DNA of 17,063 nucleotides, taken from contig CAUBOH010000031.1 of the NCBI GenBank assembly GCA_958437495.1, positions 1-17,063 on the forward strand. Direction: 5' to 3'. Positions within the stretch are counted from its first letter, which is position 1; each line of letters starts with the position of its first letter. Positions 7,031-14,951 of this stretch are shown here, in pieces. A program made the translations under genes and the position numbers. This stretch comes from an uncultured Collinsella sp. (GTDB taxonomy: Bacteria; Actinomycetota; Coriobacteriia; Coriobacteriales; Coriobacteriaceae). The notes under the pieces are model-generated. The model did no database searches. It was not told the origin of the DNA and was given only the letters and a program-made list of their open reading frames with translations.

Positions 7031-9948
7031 ATTCCTAAGCTTTTACGCTTAGGACTTCATTGAGGTGCCGACCTTTTCGACGATGATCTGGACGATTTGT
7101 CATTCCTAAGCTTTTACGCTTAGGACTTCATTGAGGTGGAAAATTGCGCATGGTGTCCACCGCATTGCGGATATATTCCTAAGCTTTTACGCTTAGGACT
7201 TCATTGAGGTCTTCATCCCAAAGCTCTTGGTGAAGGGGGTGGCACAACATTCCTAAGCTTTTACGCTTAGGACTTCATTGAGGTGCGTCCACCAGAAGCG
7301 AGGCCATGAAACTGGCCGAAATTCCTAAGCTTTTACGCTTAGGACTTCATTGAGGTCCGGCCTCGCGGTCGATGACGACCTCGCCGAAGCATTCCTAAGC
7401 TTTTACGCTTAGGACTTCATTGAGGTTCAGATGAATATGGATAGGCAGATGGCTACGCTTATGTCATTCCTAAGCTTTTACGCTTAGGACTTCATTGAGG
7501 TAAGAGTCTGATTGGCGAGACAAACGGCTACACCACATTCCTAAGCTTTTACGCTTAGGACTTCATTGAGGTTTTAACGAACGCTACCGGACGTTGGACA
7601 TGGAATATAATTCCTAAGCTTTTACGCTTAGGACTTCATTGAGGTTTTGGGCATCATGAGCAATGCCAACGCCGCTGCTCATTCCTAAGCTTTTACGCTT
7701 AGGACTTCATTGAGGTGCGGCCGGGTCCTTGGCCTGCATCGAGATGCCCTTGGAGTGATTCCTAAGCTTTTACGCTTAGGACTTCATTGAGGTACGAACG
7801 CCACCAACATCACCACGGCGACGGCAGATTCCTAAGCTTTTACGCTTAGGACTTCATTGAGGTCGACGAAGTATTGTACATCATCACAAAAAAACAGCCT
7901 AAATTCCTAAGCTTTTACGCTTAGGACTTCATTGAGGTGGATTCGCCACGAAACTCCTCAACGGCGAATTGATGATTCCTAAGCTTTTACGCTTAGGACT
8001 TCATTGAGGTGACTGGTAGTCGGGGCTGATGCGCACGCGATGCCATTCCTAAGCTTTTACGCTTAGGACTTCATTGAGGTTTTTTGAAATAGGTGCGGGT
8101 CCATTCCTCGAACGTCATTCCTAAGCTTTTACGCTTAGGACTTCATTGAGGTGACAGGAGATGACTCCCTTGCATTGGATTCCATCGCGATTCCTAAGCT
8201 TTTACGCTTAGGACTTCATTGAGGTGTCAACGTCGGCACCGACGGCGAACGCAACAACACAGGCATTCCTAAGCTTTTACGCTTAGGACTTCATTGAGGT
8301 TCGGTGAACGCCACCGTGATAGTGTTGCGGCCCCAGATTCCTAAGCTTTTACGCTTAGGACTTCATTGAGGTTGGCGTTTGCGCGCTTTTTGGGCCGGAA
8401 GGCAGCATAAGATTCCTAAGCTTTTACGCTTAGGACTTCATTGAGGTCACCCTCGAAACGCCACATACACACGTGGAAATGCCGCCATTCCTAAGCTTTT
8501 ACGCTTAGGACTTCATTGAGGTCCTTCAGGCGCCTGATCGGAATAGATGGCCGTGTCAAATTCCTAAGCTTTTACGCTTAGGACTTCATTGAGGTGCCGC
8601 CCTGGAACACATCACCAGACGCAACGAACAAGATTCCTAAGCTTTTACGCTTAGGACTTCATTGAGGTTGTCGTGCAGCATGAACACCTGCTCACACCAT
8701 TCAATTCCTAAGCTTTTACGCTTAGGACTTCATTGAGGTACGCCCACCGACGACGAAACCAGCCACCTCGACCAATTCCTAAGCTTTTACGCTTAGGACT
8801 TCATTGAGGTAAGCGAAAACCCATACAAGGAGATCATCGAAATCGAATTCCTAAGCTTTTACGCTTAGGACTTCATTGAGGTGGGCCTTGACCGCGCGTA
8901 TGGATTGTGAGTGGTCTCATTCCTAAGCTTTTACGCTTAGGACTTCATTGAGGTCCGAACAAACCACGCCGAACTATGCCCTGAACAATCCCATTCCTAA
9001 GCTTTTACGCTTAGGACTTCATTGAGGTGGCGACACCGACTATGAGACGACCGGCGGCAGTGATTCCTAAGCTTTTACGCTTAGGACTTCATTGAGGTGC
9101 GGCCACGTCAGCGGACTCGGAGACACTGAAATCGAATTCCTAAGCTTTTACGCTTAGGACTTCATTGAGGTACTCGGCATGTGTACCGTCTCATATCACC
9201 CTTCGGCCATTCCTAAGCTTTTACGCTTAGGACTTCATTGAGGTAAGTGCTGAAATCGGCGGAAAAACGCCCTTCTCTGGGATTCCTAAGCTTTTACGCT
9301 TAGGACTTCATTGAGGTTGGCCGGAGCACGTTGGTCACGCTGTCACCGAATTGAAATTCCTAAGCTTTTACGCTTAGGACTTCATTGAGGTTTGCGGATC
9401 ATGCGGCTCCATCCGTAGCGGCTGGTGCCATTCCTAAGCTTTTACGCTTAGGACTTCATTGAGGTCGTTCAGTCATTCTTGCCGCCCCGTCTGTCCATGG
9501 CGAATTCCTAAGCTTTTACGCTTAGGACTTCATTGAGGTGCGGGGGTGATTCCCGGGACGCATGGCGTACCACAATTCCTAAGCTTTTACGCTTAGGACT
9601 TCATTGAGGTCGGCGTCCCGCCGATCATCTACGTGCAGGCCAGCCGATATTCCTAAGCTTTTACGCTTAGGACTTCATTGAGGTAAAAAAGGCGAAACCG
9701 TGCACGTCGAAGACTTCGAATTCCTAAGCTTTTACGCTTAGGACTTCATTGAGGTCCGTACAGCCTGCCGTTGCTCGTGTACTGGAGCATGGATTCCTAA
9801 GCTTTTACGCTTAGGACTTCATTGAGGTGAAAAACTCCGTATTCTCGGCAATCGCAAATATTATTCCTAAGCTTTTACGCTTAGGACTTCATTGAGGTCT
9901 CCGGATATTGCTCTGCGATGTCTGCAAACCAAATTCCTAAGCTTTTAC
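7031..9948 (+). CRISPR. CRISPR array, leader-proximal segment (repeats 1-41a, spacers 1-40)
   Basis: There are forty complete 36-bp repeats, each beginning ATTCCTAAGC and ending CTTCATTGAGGT, plus the first 16 bases of repeat 41 (9933-9948). The repeat contains a perfect 8-bp stem, TCCTAAGC/GCTTAGGA, around a TTTTAC loop, as expected for a transcript cut at the base of a hairpin. The forty spacers run 34-41 bp, all different. By eye I found no sequence variation among these repeats. Several spacers read as open coding sequence, such as GFATKLLNGELM from spacer 13 (7939-7974), consistent with phage gene origins, though sources cannot be identified here. Orientation is inferred from the adjacent cas2 and leader on the left and the variant repeats on the far right. 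The segment ends where an IS21-family element splits repeat 41. Confidence 0.98.
9941..9948 (+). repeat. Target duplication of outer IS, left copy
   Basis: GCTTTTAC, repeat positions 9-16, is duplicated at 14952-14959 on the other side of the outer element. An 8-bp duplication is within the range known for IS21-family insertion. The preceding A is also shared, so the boundary could shift by one base; I placed it so the element begins TGT and ends ACA. Confidence 0.9.
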
Positions 9949-10009
9949 TGTATTTAGTCAAGTCGGTGTTTCGTGATTAGTCACGAAAAATTTTCGGTTT
10001 TAGTCAAGG
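9949..10009 (+). repeat. Left end of outer IS with repeated TTAGTCA sites
   Basis: TTAGTCA occurs three times, near 9954, 9978 and 9999, roughly one every 22-24 bp. The inner part aligns without gaps to the inverted right end (14891-14951). Evenly spaced subterminal repeats are the binding sites expected for an IS21 transposase. Confidence 0.75.
9969..10001 (+). terminator. Possible terminator in IS left end, facing the array transcript
   Basis: TTTCGTGA (9969-9976) and TCACGAAA (9981-9988) form a perfect 8-bp stem with a TTAG loop, followed by two short T-runs (9991-9994 and 9998-10001). Read rightward, it could stop the precursor crRNA after spacer 40. The stem is AT-rich and the T-runs are interrupted, so this is tentative. 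Confidence 0.3.
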
Positions 10010-10806
10010 AGCGTTCCGGCCTGTTCCTTTGTCTTCTCCTTGGACCCGGACGCGGGTCCCGCGGGAGTCCTGCCGAACATGAGCGCCTCGCTGACGCGGT
10101 GGCTCTGTCCGGTGAACTCGAGCAGGCGTCCGTGGTGCACGATCCTGTCGATGATCGCGGCAGCGAGCTTGTCGTCCGCGAGGATCGTGCCCCATTTGCT
10201 GAACTCGATGTTCGTGGTGAACACGATGCTCCGCCTCTCGTAACTGCCCGCGATGATCTGGTAGAGCAGGCGGGCCCCGTCAATGTCGAACGGCACGTAG
10301 CCGAACTCGTCCAGGATGATCAGGTCGGCCCTGCCGAAGTCCCTGAGCATCGCGTCGAGGTTCCCGTCGCGTTTGGCCTTGCCGAGCTGGAGCACGAGTT
10401 CCGCGGTCTGGTGGAAACGCACGCTCAGGCCCCGTTCCACGGCCCTCATGCCCAACCCGATCGCGAGGTGTGTCTTGCCCCTGCCGGTCTTGCCGTAGAA
10501 CACCAGGTCCTGCGCGCGGGGCACGAAGTCCAGGTCCAGCAGCCCGTCGAGCGCGTATCCGTCCGGGAGCCTCACGTTCGAGAAGTCGTAGCCGTCCAGG
10601 CCCTTGACGACGGGGAACCTGGCGCGGCGCAGGAGACGCTCGCGTTTCGAGCGTTCCCTGTTGGCCAGTTCCGTGTCGAACAGCCTGGACACCGCCTCGG
10701 TCTGCCGCGGCGTGGCCCAGCCCGTGAAATCGTCCATCGTCGCCCTGGATATGAACAGGCTCCTGGCCTTCGCGTAGAGCCCCTCGTCGTTCCTCGCGGC
10801 CATCAT
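10000..10806 (-). CDS. istB: IS21 transposition helper ATPase IstB (outer element)
   Basis: IstB is an AAA+ ATPase that helps IstA choose and capture the target DNA. Starting at ATG 10806 the product is 268 residues, normal for the family. Walker A is GKTGRGKT (105-112), followed by HLAIGLGMRA. Walker B is LIILDE (162-167) in the characteristic LDEFGYVPFD context. VFTTNIEFSKWG and IIDRIVHHG near the end are also family hallmarks. The start overlaps the istA stop in an ATGATG/TGA arrangement, with GGAGGGG just upstream, so translation is coupled to istA; a second ATG at 10803 is equally usable. The reading frame extends further upstream without a stop, but this is a GC-rich shadow of istA. This gene looks intact although its partner istA is broken. 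Confidence 0.95.
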   Translation of the reverse strand: MMAARNDEGLYAKARSLFISRATMDDFTGWATPRQTEAVSRLFDTELANRERSKRERLLRRARFPVVKGLDGYDFSNVRLPDGYALDGLLDLDFVPRAQDLVFYGKTGRGKTHLAIGLGMRAVERGLSVRFHQTAELVLQLGKAKRDGNLDAMLRDFGRADLIILDEFGYVPFDIDGARLLYQIIAGSYERRSIVFTTNIEFSKWGTILADDKLAAAIIDRIVHHGRLLEFTGQSHRVSEALMFGRTPAGPASGSKEKTKEQAGTLLD

Positions 10807-12069
10807 TCCCCTCCTTCCGCGTCCGTGGTGGTGAACGCGATGTCGTATTCGCTCAGGTCGGGCCTGTCGTCGTCGTATTCGACGCGTTCCACGCCCTCGG
10901 CGAGCCTGGCCGCGAGGAGCGTGACGCCGGCCCTGTCGACCCCGCCGGTCGATTCGAGCGTCGTGAGCATCGCCTCGACCGCGTTCGTCCAGCCGGACTC
11001 CCTGTCCACCCGTTTGAGGGTCCGCAGCGCGCCGCGCCGTTCCCTCTCGTCCTGCCGGTCGAGCCATTCGCGCAACGGGTCGGGCAGCATGTCGCGCACG
11101 AGGCTGTTGCGCCACGCGTTCGGCCTGTTGCAGAGCATCGCCAGCTGCATGGACGGGTCCTCGCTGCTGGTGCTGGCCTGGCCGTACGCCCTCGGATGCG
11201 CGGCCAGCCGGGTTCCCTCCACGTCGAGGATCTCTATCTCGAGGGCGCGCAGGCCCACGAGCACGTCGCGGCGCGCGTGCGACCCGTCCGTGGAGTAGCG
11301 GTGCCTGCCGTCGAGCGTGACCACGCCGTACTTGTCGGTCCTCATGCGCTTCCACGTGACCACGTCGAAACGTTTCCCGGGCAGGGGAAGCAGGGCCCCG
11401 CGGTCCTCCGCGAACAGGACGGCCTCCTCCTCGTCCTTGGCGTGGTGGGGCTTCCCGCCGAGCTCCAGGCACCTGTCCGGCAGTCTGGAGTTGAAGTTCT
11501 CCAGGTTCCACACGCTCGGTTTGGGCACGAACAGCTTGCGCCGGACCATGCCGACCTTCGCCTCGACCGCGCCCTTCTCGTGTCCGGCGTACGGCGAGCA
11601 CAGGGAGCTCTCGAACCCGTAGTGCGCCTGGAACGCCTGGAACAGGCGGGTCCAGCGGACGCCGCCCCCGCCGGTCCTGCGTCCCACGCCAGCGGCGTTG
11701 TCGAACACGATGCGTTCGGGCACGCCGCCGAGCCATTCGAACAGGTCCAGCAGCGCCTGGCACGTGCACTCCGCGTTCTCGCCGGGCATGAGCTGGGCCA
11801 GACCGATGTTCGAGTACGGGAAGTCCAGAACGAAGTGGCGCATGCGCTGGGGCGCGCCCCTGTAAAGCACGTCGACCTCGCCGAAATCGGCCTGGGCCTC
11901 GCCCGGATGCCACACCAGGTCCATGAACGCGCCGCCCGGCTCCACGGCCGACTCGCGCCTGAGCCTGGCCACGGCCCGGGTCACGGTCGACAACGACACC
12001 TCGGCGCCGTGCTCGTCGCGCAGCCGCTCCCATATCCTGGTCGCGGTGTGACGCTGCTTGCGCCAGCTG
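10803..12069 (-). pseudogene. istA: IS21 transposase IstA (outer), C-terminal part of the interrupted gene
   Basis: This is the larger piece of the outer element's transposase, separated from its start (14595-14818) by the inner IS. Joining the pieces with one copy of CAGCTG restores an unbroken frame of about 494 codons. In that numbering the DDE catalytic residues are D134 (EAQADFG), D196 (RIVFDNAAG) and E242 (EKGAVEAKVG), all present here. The stop TGA (10805-10803) overlaps the istB start. A GTG at 11999 could start a 398-residue product that retains the catalytic triad but lacks the N-terminal helix-turn-helix. Such a product would lie in one transcript with the inner istA and istB, but whether it is made cannot be seen. 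No damage other than the insertion is visible. Confidence 0.92.
12064..12069 (+). repeat. Target duplication of inner IS, left copy
   Basis: CAGCTG here is repeated at 14595-14600 directly outside the other end of the inner element. The site is a perfect 6-bp palindrome. Using one copy rejoins the outer istA codons in frame (EDRASWRKQRH). Confidence 0.9.
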
Positions 12070-12140
12070 TGTCTTTCGTCAAATAAATCTGCGTGTCGTC
12101 ACCAGTTAATCTGAACACCATCGGCGTTCAAAATGGACAC
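12070..12140 (+). repeat. Left end of inner IS (long imperfect inverted repeat)
   Basis: It pairs with 14524-14594 in inverted orientation at about 53 of 71 positions without gaps. The matching blocks are spaced, consistent with several transposase-binding sites rather than one short terminal repeat. Confidence 0.85.
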
Positions 12141-12176
12141 CGTCACCGGCGGCCGGGTTGGTTCCGCTCTTTTCGT

Positions 12177-12959
12177 TTATTTCATCAGGGAGTGGCTGTT
12201 GCGGTATGACTCGCCACGGAACCTGACGATCCTTCCGTGGTGCACGATGCGGTCGATGACCGCGGCGGCCATGTCGCCGTCTCCGAACACCTCGCCCCAC
12301 CGTCCGAACTCCAGGTTCGTGGTGAACACCACGCTCCGCTTCTCGTAGGAATCCGCGACGACCTGGAACAGGAGCCTGGCCCCGTCGATGTCGATCGGCA
12401 GGTAGCCCAGCTCGTCGATGACCAGCAGCCTGGCGCGGCCTATCGCGCGCAGTTCCGCGTCGAGCCGGTTCTCGTCCCTCGCCCGCCGCAAACGCATCAC
12501 CAGCGACGACGCGGTGAAGAACCTCACCGGCATGCCCCTCTCGCACGCCAGCATGCCCGTGGCGATCGCCATGTGCGTCTTGCCGCATCCCACGTCGCCG
12601 TAGAGCACGAGGTCCTCGGCCCGGTCCACGAAACCGAGGTCCATGAGCTGCTCGCGCCCCCAGTCGGCGGGGAACGACGCCATGCCCCAGTCGTATCCGT
12701 CGAAGCCCTTGACGCACGGGAATCCCGCGTTCCTGATCAGCCTGGCGCGCCTGGATTCCGTCCGGCTGGCGTTCTCGGCCCTGAACAGGTCGGCCAGCAC
12801 GCCGAGCTGGCCGGGCGTGGCGCCCGCGACCACGGAACGCAGCACGCTCCTGGTCAACGGCAGCCCGCATGCGAGCTCCATGACCTCGTCCGGGGTGGAC
12901 TTGCTCACGGTCCGCCCGCCCCTGCGTCCGCCCGCCGCGGCGTCCGTCGACTCACTCAT
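12177..12959 (-). CDS. istB: IS21 transposition helper ATPase IstB (inner element)
   Basis: This is a 260-residue AAA+ helper that works with the inner IstA in target selection. Walker A is GDVGCGKT (121-128) followed by HMAIATGM. Walker B is LLVIDE (178-183) within IDELGYLPID. VVFTTNLEFGRWG and VIDRIVHHGRIVRF complete the family signature. The start at ATG 12959 lies eight bases inside the end of istA, and GGAGG is placed about eight bases upstream, so the two genes are coupled. The N-terminal 20 residues are Gly/Arg-rich and probably disordered. After the stop, 107 bases of the IS end lead directly into the broken istA of the outer element on the same strand. The gene looks complete. Confidence 0.95.
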   Translation of the reverse strand: MSESTDAAAGGRRGGRTVSKSTPDEVMELACGLPLTRSVLRSVVAGATPGQLGVLADLFRAENASRTESRRARLIRNAGFPCVKGFDGYDWGMASFPADWGREQLMDLGFVDRAEDLVLYGDVGCGKTHMAIATGMLACERGMPVRFFTASSLVMRLRRARDENRLDAELRAIGRARLLVIDELGYLPIDIDGARLLFQVVADSYEKRSVVFTTNLEFGRWGEVFGDGDMAAAVIDRIVHHGRIVRFRGESYRNSHSLMK

Positions 12960-14415
12960 CGCCGTCCTCCCTCATGAACCTGCTGTACGTGTCGAGCCTG
13001 GCCCTCGATTCGGGACCGTCGCCCTGCGCGATCCGCCTGGCCGTCTGGTCGATCGCGGCCCTGTCGGGCCTTCTGCCCGCGGCGACGATCTCGACGACGG
13101 CCATGACGGCCGCACGGAAGCCACTCACCACGGCCGCGTGGCGGATGTCGTCGACCAGCAGGCCGCGTTCGCGCGGCTCCATCCGGTCGAGCAGCACGCG
13201 CGTCTCCTCCGGGAAGTCGGAGCGTATGGGACTCTCGCCCCACGAACGCGGCTTGCGTGCGATGATGGCGAGCAGCGACAGCGGGTCCATCGCGGTGTCG
13301 GGGCTGCGCCCCCACCTGCGCTCCAACGTGACGATCGGCTCGCCGTCCATGGAACGCAGCTCGACCCGCAGGGCCCGCACGCCGGCCATGAGACGCATGG
13401 AATGCCATTTCGGGCCCGCGAGGTAGCGGTTCGAGTCGATCGTGACCGTTCCGGTCCTGTCGGCCTTCACCCCGCGCCAGTCGCACGCGTCGAACATGGA
13501 CGGCGGCAGCGGGAGCATGTGGTCGAGGTCCGTCTCGAACAGGTCCCGGATCGGCACGTCCTCGCGGTAGTGGACGCCGCGCGCGATCTCGTCGCAGCGT
13601 TCCAACCACGCGTCCGTGAGCCGGTCCCATCCCTCCGCGGACGGCGTCGGCACCATCAGGTTGCGGCGCAGGAAACCGACCGCGTTCTCCGTGCTTCCCT
13701 TCTCCCAGCCGGAATAGGGGTTGCAGAACCTCGTCTCGAAGCCGTAGTGCGCGCAGAACAGCGAGAACAGCCTCGTCTGGGTGACGGTCCCGTCGGCCCT
13801 GCGGTGGCCGACCCCGGTGGCGTTGTCGAACACTAGCACGCGGGGGACCATGCCGGCATGGGAGAACACCTTGTTCAGACCATGGCACACGCATTCCGCG
13901 GTCTCTCCCGGCAGCGCGGCCACGTATCTCATGTTCGAGTACGGGAACGAGACCACCAGGAAATGCACGGTCCGTTCCACGCCGGCGACCACGGCCAGGG
14001 CCTGGCCGAAATCGACCTGCGCGCTGCCCGGCGCCCATTCCAGCTCACTGAACCCCTCGGCCTCGCCGCGGTGGCGTTGGCGCCAGCGCTTGACCCATCG
14101 CTGCACCGACGAATAACTGCCCTCGAAGCCGCATTCCTCCACGAGCCGCTCGTGTACGCGCCGGGCGGTGTGCCGCTGTTTGCGTGGCATGCGCCGGTCG
14201 GCCTCGAGCCATTCGTCGGCCTTGCGCGCGTACTCGCCCGCGACCAGGGAACGGCTCGCAGTTCCCCCGGTCGGCGGAACGGGCGAATAATCGCGGGTCG
14301 CGTACTTGACCACGGTCGTCCGCGAAACGCCCAGTTCCCTAGCTATCTGCGTATGCGTCAGGCCTTTCGTCTCGAGCTGCCTGATACTCTGTTGAATACG
14401 CACCGGTGTCGTCAT
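12952..14415 (-). CDS. istA: IS21 transposase IstA (inner element)
   Basis: IstA is the DDE transposase that binds the element ends and carries out strand transfer. I chose ATG 14415 (487 aa) because GGAGG lies six bases upstream and the product then begins MTTPVRIQQSIRQLETKG, leading into a helix-turn-helix (THTQIARELGVSRTTVVKY, about 20-38). The open frame continues upstream to 14508, but those residues are not family-like. The catalytic triad is D135 (SAQVDFGQ), D197 (VLVFDNATG) and E243 (WEKGSTENAVG). The stop overlaps istB by eight bases. Length and motif spacing are normal, so the inner element should be mobile. Base composition is very GC-rich, unlike the cas genes. Confidence 0.95.
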   Translation of the reverse strand: MTTPVRIQQSIRQLETKGLTHTQIARELGVSRTTVVKYATRDYSPVPPTGGTASRSLVAGEYARKADEWLEADRRMPRKQRHTARRVHERLVEECGFEGSYSSVQRWVKRWRQRHRGEAEGFSELEWAPGSAQVDFGQALAVVAGVERTVHFLVVSFPYSNMRYVAALPGETAECVCHGLNKVFSHAGMVPRVLVFDNATGVGHRRADGTVTQTRLFSLFCAHYGFETRFCNPYSGWEKGSTENAVGFLRRNLMVPTPSAEGWDRLTDAWLERCDEIARGVHYREDVPIRDLFETDLDHMLPLPPSMFDACDWRGVKADRTGTVTIDSNRYLAGPKWHSMRLMAGVRALRVELRSMDGEPIVTLERRWGRSPDTAMDPLSLLAIIARKPRSWGESPIRSDFPEETRVLLDRMEPRERGLLVDDIRHAAVVSGFRAAVMAVVEIVAAGRRPDRAAIDQTARRIAQGDGPESRARLDTYSRFMREDGDE

Positions 14416-14523
14416 TCCTTTCCTCCCGAGGACCATGTGTTGGTTGTTAGCACTCGGGAATCTATCAGGAACCGTACGGCACCGGCGCTTTTCTTCCGCC
14501 GATGCCATTTCCGTCCGCCGTCC

Positions 14524-14594
14524 GTGTCCAATATGAACGCTTATGCCGTTCAGATTTGGTGGTGACGCCGTACACGTTTATTTGACCATAAACA
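14524..14594 (-). repeat. Right end of inner IS (long imperfect inverted repeat)
   Basis: This is the inverted partner of 12070-12140. The outermost bases read inward are TGTTTATGGTCAAATAAACG. The istA2 promoter presumably lies between here and 14415, but no clear -35/-10 pair stands out. Confidence 0.85.
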
Positions 14595-14600
14595 CAGCTG
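14595..14600 (+). repeat. Target duplication of inner IS, right copy
   Basis: CAGCTG, the partner of 12064-12069. Confidence 0.9.
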
Positions 14601-14818
14601 GCGCGGTCCTCGGCGAGCCATTGCTCGACCAGGGGAAGGTACGGGTCGATCACCGACCCGCGCGTCCTCCTGACGGGCGGTTTCTCGGACAGGTCGTCCA
14701 TCCTGAGGTACTTGCGCACGGTGGGCTCGCTCACGTGCTGCTTGCGCGCTATCGCCGCTATGGATTCGCCGTTCCTTCTCATACGGCGGATAGACTGTAT
14801 CTGGGGCATGCTGATCAT
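14595..14818 (-). pseudogene. istA: IS21 transposase IstA (outer), N-terminal part of the interrupted gene
   Basis: This is the first 74 codons of the outer element's transposase, starting at ATG 14818 after a GGAAAGG-type site. It contains the DNA-binding helix-turn-helix (IAAIARKQHVSEPTVRKYL, about 20-38) and continues to LPLVEQWLAEDRAS, where the inner element begins. The remaining codons lie at 10803-12069. As it stands, translation runs on into the inner IS end and stops shortly after. If made, the fragment would keep DNA-binding ability without catalysis and could act as a competitor for the outer element's ends, which is speculation. Confidence 0.92.
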
Positions 14819-14890
14819 TTGCCTTTCCGGCCCTTTCTGGTGGAGATACGAAGCACCATCCAGTTAAGGCCTGTGGGTGGTCGGCATGCT

Positions 14891-14951
14891 CTTTGCCTAA
14901 ACCCGAAAAATTTTCGTGACTAAAACACTAATTTCTTATTGAACACAAACA
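14891..14951 (-). repeat. Right end of outer IS
   Basis: This is the inverted partner of 9949-10009. The strongest match is TTAGTCACGAAAA followed by TTTTCGG. The outermost 28 bases are much less alike than the inner 33, apart from TGT and TCAA. The outer istA promoter should lie between here and 14818. Confidence 0.75.

Larger units (their letters stand above)
12070..14594 (-). mobile_element. IS21-family element (inner), inserted in the outer istA
   Basis: This complete 2525-bp element begins TGTCTTTCGTCAAATAAA; its other end, read inward, begins TGTTTATGGTCAAATAAA. The first 71 bases of the two ends agree at about 53 positions by hand alignment, including shared blocks CGTCACCA, AATCTGAAC and TGGACAC. 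It is flanked by the 6-bp duplication CAGCTG and carries intact istA and istB on the minus strand, the same orientation as the host element. The proteins and ends differ clearly from those of the outer element, so this is a different member of the family rather than a second copy. Confidence 0.95.
9949..14951 (-). mobile_element. IS21-family element (outer), split by a second IS21-family element
   Basis: The element runs from TGTATTTAGTCAAG to a right end whose complement is TGTTTGTGTTCAAT, flanked by an 8-bp duplication inside CRISPR repeat 41. It carries istA and istB on the minus strand, with istA nearest the right end, the usual IS21 order. The two ends match from positions 29 to 61 inward in 29 of 33 places (TTAGTCACGAAAA is shared), typical of the multiple subterminal transposase sites of this family. 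The inner element (12070-14594) plus a 6-bp duplication accounts for 2531 of the 5003 bp, so the original outer element was 2472 bp. Its transposase gene is interrupted, so it is probably no longer able to move by itself. Confidence 0.95.

Noticed and set aside
9973..11298. Plus-strand frames across the IS genes, including 441, 296 and 397 codon examples
   Set aside because: They lie opposite istA and istB in very GC-rich DNA, where stop codons are rare. Their products are low-complexity, rich in Arg, Pro and Val, with no domain.
12106..12870. Second minus-strand frame overlapping istB of the inner element, rich in Arg and Gly
   Set aside because: It is a frame-shifted shadow of istB with no family motifs.
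9949..14951. A composite transposon carrying cargo between two IS copies
   Set aside because: The two elements are nested, not flanking. Their ends and proteins differ, and only istA and istB genes are present.
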